64,000 nt of DNA from Zanthoxylum bungeanum (lineage: Eukaryota > Streptophyta > Magnoliopsida > Sapindales > Rutaceae). Position numbers and translations under genes: made by a program. The notes beneath the pieces are model-generated. The model saw only the letters and a list, made by a program, of their open reading frames with translations. It was not told where the DNA came from and did not search any database. The DNA lies in NCBI GenBank assembly GCA_019454045.1, contig SKCR01018459.1, forward strand, positions 434,001 through 498,000, read 5' to 3'. How positions within the stretch are numbered: the first letter of the stretch is position 1; every line of letters starts with the position of its first letter. Shown piece after piece: positions 57,901-64,000 of the stretch.

Positions 57901-60008
57901 CTATATGACAAAGGAAATTGCTCTTTTATCATTTGTAATTAGATTACCATATGTATAAATGATAAAAGGTCCTTATGATTAGTTCCGGATTGAGATGATA
58001 TGAGACAGTATCAATCCACGAAGGTTTAATCATTAAATATCCCTAGTCGTAGTATTATCGAGATTGGACATCGATAATGCGGAATAGACTAGTATTACAC
58101 TTGTGCGCGTTGTGGGAGCATAACAACATAGTTCTCATATATTTGGGTATTGGATACTCATGCAAGTGTAATAGGAGGTTGTGTTTACCGATGGTACAGA
58201 AACAACTTCTCTCTGGATAGACCCCTCAGAATTCCATTGGTAGTATGACTATATGTCTATGGAAGTCCGAATCAGGGTATGTGTATTTGGTCTTAACCTG
58301 AGACTTGCACCGCTAATACTTGCGACAATCAATATACTTTGTTTTTGGTCGTCCAGGGCTTTAACAGGTTCTGTGTACGCCTCTTCTGGGTATATTGAGA
58401 ATCGTAGTGTATTGGGTGTGATGTCGAGATGGAAGTATCACTCCAGTCATAGTGGAGATGATGATCACGTAGGATACAGAACTGGTGCTCTTTTATGCTG
58501 CAGCTATCGGGATATTATGACTAGGTCATGTTTATCCGATTATAGAGACTAGTTACCAAAGATCCGATATGTGCTTCGTACGGGGCATACAAAATTCCAG
58601 CCCCAGGCCTAGCACTTGACATCCGAATAATTAATGTGTATCTAATCGAATTATGTATCAAATACATATACACAATAATTACGATTGACTAAAATTGCCC
58701 CTATGTATGTGTTATCGTTTAACCGATTAAACGATTCGAATAAACTCATTAAATCCAATGAAGTATTATGAATAATTTGTATTATTCATATCGCGTTGCC
58801 CGAGTACTCAACGAGTACACTTCATATTGTGGGACTCTCTAAGTTTAGATTTATCCGTCATGAAATCCAATTTCGTGTCACTAATTCACCCACTCATGAA
58901 TTATGACGACCACATATAATCTCTAAACTATGCAAGCCGAGGTCATTGCATACATATAATCCCTCCGTCACATGCTATTCATATTATACCTGGGATATAG
59001 ATGAGAACGTCAAATCCGTTCGGTATAATATAGTCGACTTTCAATTTACGATTTCTAAATAACACTCGGAACTGATTTGTAACATCTTGCCTTAGCAGTG
59101 ATGTTACCGGCAGGAGACAGACTAAACCCATCTCCATAAGCCTCTGATTCTAGAAAAATTTCGACATGATGTATTTGTAACATCATGCAACTTGGCCTAT
59201 AGCCAGAATCCATAAACTGTTGGACAATTATGACCCATAACATCACTATTTGTACAGATCATGGTGTTATTGTATAATTTAACTATATGACAAAGGAAAT
59301 TGCTCTTTTATCATTTGTAATTAGATTACCAATATGTATAAATGATAAAAGGTCCTTATGATTAGTTCCGGATTGAGATGATATGAGACAGTATCAATCC
59401 ACGAAGGTTTAATCATTAAATATCCCTAGTCGTAGTATTATCGAGATTGGACATCGAGAATGCGGAATAGACTAGTATTACACTTGTGCGCGTTGTGGGA
59501 GCATAACAACATAGTTCTCATATATTTGGGTATCGGATACTCATGCAAGTGTAATAGGAGGTTGTGTTTACCGATGGTACAGAAACAACTTCTCTCTGGA
59601 TAGACCCCTCAGAATTCCATTGGTAGTATGACTATGTGTCTATGGAAGTCCGAATCAGGGTATGTGTATTTGGTCTTAACCTGAGACTTGCACCGCTAAT
59701 ACTTGCGACAATCAATATACTTGTTTTTGGTCGTCCAGGGCTTTAACAGGTTCTGTGTACGCCTCTTCTGGGTATATTGAGAATCGTAGTGTATTGGGTG
59801 TGATGTCGAGATGGAAGTATCACTCCATTCATAGTGGAGATGATGATCACGTAGGATACATAACTGGTGCTCTTTTATGCTGCAGCTATCGGGATATTAT
59901 GACTAGGTCATGTTTATCCGATTATAGAGACTAGTTACCAAAGATCCGATATGTGCTTCGTACGGGGCATACAAAATTCCAGCCCCAGGCCTAGCACTTG
60001 ACATCCGA
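54481..60008. repeat. four head-to-tail 1382-bp units of chimeric LTR sequence
   Basis: Units are 54481-55862, 55863-57244, 57245-58626 and 58627-60008, each exactly 1382 bp by these borders and nearly identical. Each unit has a D LTR piece in minus orientation (about 450 bp), a family-E end fragment with hairpin GTAACATC...GATGTTAC (about 140 bp) that includes inverted ACTTGGCCTATAGCCAG like the family-A polypurine region, and the first roughly 790 bp of a family-A LTR in plus orientation. The repeat junction is ...CATCCGA|ATAATTAATG, where the two parents share only CGA. Frames of 63-99 codons repeated here are LTR sequence, not genes. Confidence 0.95.
54933..55070 (-). mobile_element. family-E LTR end fragment at the D/A junction
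   Basis: GTAACATCTTGCC...GATGTTACCGGCAGG reads on the minus strand like the E end at 27340-27379 (CCTGCCGGTAACATC...GATGTTACA, with AGAGGCT upstream). It is repeated in all four units. Confidence 0.7.
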
Positions 60009-60204
60009 TACTGGATCGTAATACGCAATACTACGTATACTACGCCTGATAAAGATCACATTTTCCTTTAAGAATATTTCTGGAGAATTGGGTAGGCACG
60101 GTGCTTTGCTAGAAGCCAACCATGTCTTATAAATCGTTAAAACCATAGTACTAGGTATGTACGTGTTCGGATAGTCCGACGACCGGATTTACTGCCAACA
60201 TATT
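60009..60204 (+). mobile_element. continuation of the family-A LTR after the array
   Basis: After unit 4 the sequence does not jump back but continues along the family-A LTR (GGATCGTAATACGCAATACT as at 3863) to GACCGGATTTACTGCCAACATAT. It then breaks into E sequence. This marks the right border of the original, unamplified junction. Confidence 0.85.
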
Positions 60205-60738
60205 CTTACCATTTATGCACTAGTGCTGACTCGTGCAAGCAATGCTCTTATATAACCCATTACCTATTTTAGAACAGGTATGGAATGGATTCCATCCAAA
60301 CGGATCCTATCCAGCACCTCTACCATGCAACATACAATCGTCAATCATAAACACACACATAAGTAACAATATCGTCGTGCTCAAACATCATATGCATGAA
60401 TCACACGAACATTAAAAAGCTTTAATTGATATTGACATCTCATAACATCACTTTGCTTGGAAAGTTTCTTTCTTTTTTTAAAAAAAACTCACAATTCTTT
60501 ATAATACATTCCATTTAGAAAACATTTTAAAAAAAAATCCTTTTCGGAAAACTCATGTTTGAAACTCCCTTTCTTTTTCTGTTCTAGAAAACTATTTTAC
60601 TAAAAATATGTTTTCTGAAAACTCATTTCTGAAAATCTTTCTTTTTCTTGTACTTCTCTCTAAAACCGTCTTTCTAAGTTCTTTTCTAAAACTCTTTTCT
60701 GAAAAATGAAATCTGAAATCCTTTTTTCTAAAAACCGA

Positions 60739-60840
60739 ATCTCCGCCTGTAGGCGCATCTCCACCCGAAGGCGCATCTCAGGCCCGAAGGCGCATCTCCG
60801 CCCGTAGGCGCATCTCCGCCCGAAGGCGCATCTCCGCCCA
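60739..60840. repeat. 18-bp minisatellite GGCGCATCTCCGCCCGAA
   Basis: About five and a half units alternating CCCGAAGGCGC and CCCGTAGGCGC. It is unusually GC-rich against its AT-rich surroundings. Confidence 0.92.
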
Positions 60841-60914
60841 GGAATATACCATCTGAGCGCTGAGGATCTAGAGGAGTCCCCCCAGTCCTCCACATGCACA
60901 TGTGTCTAAATTCG

Positions 60915-61115
60915 TCAATTCCAATTAGTGTACAACTGGGATGGGTCAAATCCCAAATCCGAATCCATATGAAATCCGTCGATTCCAACAATGTACAACT
61001 GGGATGGGTCAAATCCCAAATCCCGAATCCATATGAAATCCATCATTCCAACAATGTACAACTGTGATGGGTCAAATCCAAAATCCCGAATCCATATGAA
61101 ATCCGTCAATTCCAT
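60915..61115. repeat. tandem repeat of about 64 bp, three copies
   Basis: Each unit contains GTACAACTGGGATGGGTCAA, ATCCCAAATCC and GAATCCATATGAAATCC followed by GTC(A/G)ATTCCA. Confidence 0.92.
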
Positions 61116-61380
61116 AATTTTTCATAAAATCTCAAAGGGATGGGTTTATACCCCGATCCCGATAAAATCCATTAAAACTTTTGTTTTGTAAACTTTTGAA
61201 ACTGTTCAAATGCTTTAAACTTTAAAATCAGTTTCAACTGCAATTCAGAAAAGATTACCCAATATGCATGTTCAATGCATTATGCTTTCATTCACTCAAT
61301 ACATGCTTTCATGCTTACTTATACTCTATATGCTACTGCTATCACATATGCACATATATGCATGCGTATATACATATCCA

Positions 61381-61576
61381 TGTTGGACAATTATGACCCA
61401 TAGCGTCACTATTTGTATAGATCATGGTGTTGTTGTACAAAATAACTATGTGACAAAAGAGATTGCACTCTTATCATTTGTGATTAGATCACCTAGATGT
61501 ATAAATGATAGGAGGTCCCTATGATTTGTTCCTGGACGGAGAATGATATGTTACAATATCAGTCCACGAAGGATAA
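61381..61576 (+). mobile_element. family-A LTR fragment (left end only)
   Basis: TGTTGGACAATTATGACCC to TCCACGAAGGATAA equals the first 196 bp of a family-A LTR. It stops where the A5 LTR starts, so A5 appears to have inserted into this LTR. Confidence 0.85.
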
Positions 61577-63694
61577 TGTTGGATAACATGACCCATAGCG
61601 TCACTATTTGTACAGATCATAGTGTTGTTGTACAAATTAACTATGTGACAAGGAATTGCACTCTCATCATTTGTGATTAGATCACCTTAGATATATAAAG
61701 AAGAGAGGTCCCTATGATTAGTTCCTGGATTGAGATGATAGGAGACAGTATCAGTCCACGAAGGATTAATCATTAAATATCCCTAGCCGGAGTATTATCG
61801 AGACTGGACATCGATAATGCGGAATAGGCTAGTATTGCACTTGTGCGCGTTGTGAGGGCACAACGGCATAGTTCTCATATATTTGGGTATTGGATACTCA
61901 TGCAAGTGCGATAGGAGGTTGTGTTTCACCGATGGTACGGGAAACAGCTTCGCTCTGGATAGACCCCTCGGAATCCCATTGGTATTATGACTATGTGTCT
62001 ATGGGAGTCCGACATCAGGGTAGGTGTGTATGGTCTTAACCTGAGACTTGCACCGCTAATGCTTACGACAATCAGTATACTTTTGTTGAGGTCGTCTAGG
62101 ACTCTAACCGGTTCTATGTACGCCGACTACTGAGTATATTGAGAATCGTAGAGTATTGGGTGTGATGTCAAGACGGATGTATCACTCCAGTCATAGTGGA
62201 GATGATGTCACGCAGGATACGGTATTAGTGCTCTTAAGCGCTGGCCAGCCATCGGGATATTATGACAAGGTCATGTATATCCGATTATAGAGACTAGTTA
62301 CCAGACATCCGATATGTGCTTCGGACGGGGCAGACACTTATCCAGCTCCAGCCCTAGCACGTGACTATCCGATACTGGGCCGATATACACGATACTTGGT
62401 ATACTACGCTTGATATAGATCTTAAATATTCTTAGATGAATATTACCGGAGAATTGGATAGACTTCGTGCTTTGCTAGAAGCCGATCTTGTCTCGTAAAT
62501 CGGTAGAACGTAGTACTTGGTACGTACGTGATTCGGATACTCCGACGACCGTATTTACTGCCGAATTGTCCGAGGATCTCATGGGTCGCTTCCCAATAAT
62601 CCACCGATGACGCACAACTCGCACTCTTGAATAATCTGGGATTATATAGAAGAGAGAGAAAATTAATCTAGGATTAATTACGGAGATATTTTATCTAGGA
62701 TAAAATATCGTTAGAGAGATAACGATTAATTTGGAATTAATCGGTAAATTAATATATTCGATATATTAAACGAAATTGGATTTCGACGCGGAATTAAAAT
62801 AGGATTTTAATTCGGGCGAGCGAATTAATTTAGAATTAATTCGTTAGCGACGTGAATAGTGAATTCGCTAGGCGTAATCATTTAATTACGACGCGACGGA
62901 AAACTCGCTAATTAGGAATTAGCGAAACCGAGCCCAAGTGTGATTGCGAGCGCATTCGTATTTTGAATTCGAGTGCGGCAACGCAAGTCACATCAAGCGT
63001 CAAATCATCGTCACATCAAGCGTCAAATCAAAAGTCACTTTGAGTGATTGATTGATTGATTGATGGATGTGATTGATTGAGTGATAGACACCAACATGTC
63101 ACTTTGATAAAGTGAAATGAATAGTTGATGGAAGTAGATGAAATAGTGTTAGTTGTTGAGACTTTTACCATTTTATTATTTTTGATGTAAATTTGGTAAT
63201 TGTTTTAACATATTTTCTTGGAAAATATATAAACCTTTTTGGAAAAGGTTTTGCCAACTTAATACACAATTCATCACATTTTTTCTCTCTCATTTTTGCT
63301 CTCTCCTCTCACGCCCTTAAAGGGCTGTTTTTGCTTCTGTTCTTGGCAGTGAACTGCCGTGGAAGTGGAGCAAAAAGGGAAGCAAGAGTTGGGTTTTCAT
63401 GTGTGAAAAATCCAAGTGCTAGCATACTACGAGTCTTGCGAAGGTGGTAGGGAGGTTCACCCATGAGTTGGGATTCGTTTGACGCAATCTTAGAGCTCCG
63501 TTTGTCATCTCAAATTTCTGTTTTTGGAGGCAGTGGACTGGTCAGTTCAGGCGTGAAAGGTAGTGGGCTTTTTGGCTTCATTCGTCTCCAAATCGTCTCA
63601 ACCGATCGATGTGAGTATTCCGCAACTTCGTCGATATGTATTCGTAATGTTTTTCATGCTTATAATCGATCCGGGACCTTAATAGAAACCAACA
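61577..63694 (+). repeat. 5' LTR of A5
   Basis: 2118 bp, TGTTGGATAACATG to AGAAACCAACA. The hairpin series is preserved at 62630-62930 with several stems more perfect than in A1. Confidence 0.92.
63222..63234 (+). promoter_or_regulatory. possible TATA box of the A5 LTR promoter
   Basis: AAATATATAAACC lies upstream of a CT-rich tract (TTCTCTCTCATTTTTGCTCT). The corresponding A1 sequence is weaker (GGTATATG near 4659). Confidence 0.4.
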
Positions 63695-63695
63695 A

Positions 63696-63709
63696 TGGCA
63701 TCAAGAGCC
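63696..63709 (+). other. altered primer binding site of A5
   Basis: TGGCATCAAGAGCC stands where A1 has TGGTATCAGAGCGA. One substitution and one inserted A relative to the tRNA-iMet complement. Confidence 0.75.
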
Positions 63710-64000
63710 TAGGTTTGAGCATGAAAATTTTAGGGCTTAAAAATGGGGTAAATGTGTGTGAGCATGATTTGAATGAATTGATTGTTTAAGTATGCTTATA
63801 ACATGTTGAATTGCATTTGGTTGGACCAATTTGTTGAAAATTGATTTGGAATAATTTTTCCCCAAATATGTTACCTTGGCCGAAAGTTTAGGGCATTTGG
63901 AATTCATGGAATTTTTTGATTTTGATTCATTGGATGAGTTAGAATCATGTAGGATGATGTTAATTTAGGAATTAATTGGATTGAATTTTGAATTGAACAA

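Larger units (their letters stand above)
60205..61380 (-). mobile_element. family-E LTR sequence with two minisatellites
   Basis: On the minus strand it shares GGAATTGACG, ACATGTGCAT and the TTTTCAGAA/TTTTAGAAAG blocks with 26480-26900. It is probably the continuation of the E terminus cut at 38230 by element D. No coding region; short frames over the minisatellites are artefacts. Confidence 0.6.
61577..64000 (+). mobile_element. family-A copia element A5, 5' LTR and start of leader
   Basis: Full LTR 61577-63694, primer site at 63696, then leader sequence collinear with A1 (TGAGCATGATTTG, TTGGAATAATTTTTCCC) running off the window. It is clearly more diverged from A1 and A2 than they are from each other. 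Confidence 0.9.

Noticed and set aside
54481..60008. CRISPR-like or centromeric satellite interpretation of the 1382-bp repeats
   Set aside because: Units are long, contiguous and built from known LTR parts; only four copies and no short repeat-spacer pattern.
60660..61115. Repetitive minus-strand frames (RRCAFGRR, DFIWIR repeats)
   Set aside because: Translated minisatellites of family E.

Overview
This window is plant nuclear DNA, almost certainly from a eudicot. It is AT-rich, has a spliced gene, and is dominated by nested LTR retrotransposons primed by plant tRNA-iMet and tRNA-Asp. Only two host genes can be supported. One is the 3' end of a MATH/TRAF-domain gene running in from the left edge (2-853, +). 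The other is a small two-exon potato-inhibitor-I protease inhibitor (29558-29868, -). The species cannot be named from this sequence.

Left part (0.9-29.5 kb). A full-length Ty1/copia element of family A (A1, 3070-13081, +) has 2.0-kb LTRs, an iMet primer site, a polypurine tract and a GGAAG target duplication. A solo LTR of a second copia-like family (D, 13873-26229, +, TTGGC duplication) is split by a second complete family-A element on the opposite strand (A2, 14333-24295, -, CCTCC duplication). Part of a third LTR family (E) and a broken D LTR carrying a small copia solo LTR follow. A1 and A2 have ruined gag-pol genes that share the same stop and the same internal deletion.

Middle part (29.5-38.2 kb). 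The protease-inhibitor gene is followed by a solo LTR of an Athila-like Ty3/gypsy family (F2, 30362-32562, ACTCC duplication). Its upstream half holds eight CACGTG G-boxes in 366 bp. Next come an AT-rich stretch, a decayed copia pol (G, about 34340-36615) and E-type LTR sequence.

Right part (38.2-64 kb). A family-D element on the minus strand (38231 to about 54932) is interrupted by a complete, pol-less, Athila-like element (F1, 41820-49958, +). F1 carries a gag-like ORF, an acidic repeat ORF and an intronless cytokinin-activating LOG-like gene broken by one frameshift. A 329-bp TRIM sits inside the F1 3' LTR, giving the order D, then F1, then TRIM. The right LTR of D breaks into a chimeric D-LTR/E-LTR/A-LTR junction amplified as four head-to-tail units of exactly 1382 bp (54481-60008). 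Family-E sequence with two minisatellites, a truncated A LTR and the start of a further family-A element (A5, from 61577) complete the window.

The two host genes show no sign of acting together. The rest is best read as layers of transposition, LTR-LTR recombination and local tandem duplication. The points most worth following up are the captured LOG-like gene, the 1382-bp array, the G-box cluster in the F2 LTR, and the serial hairpins in the family-A LTRs.
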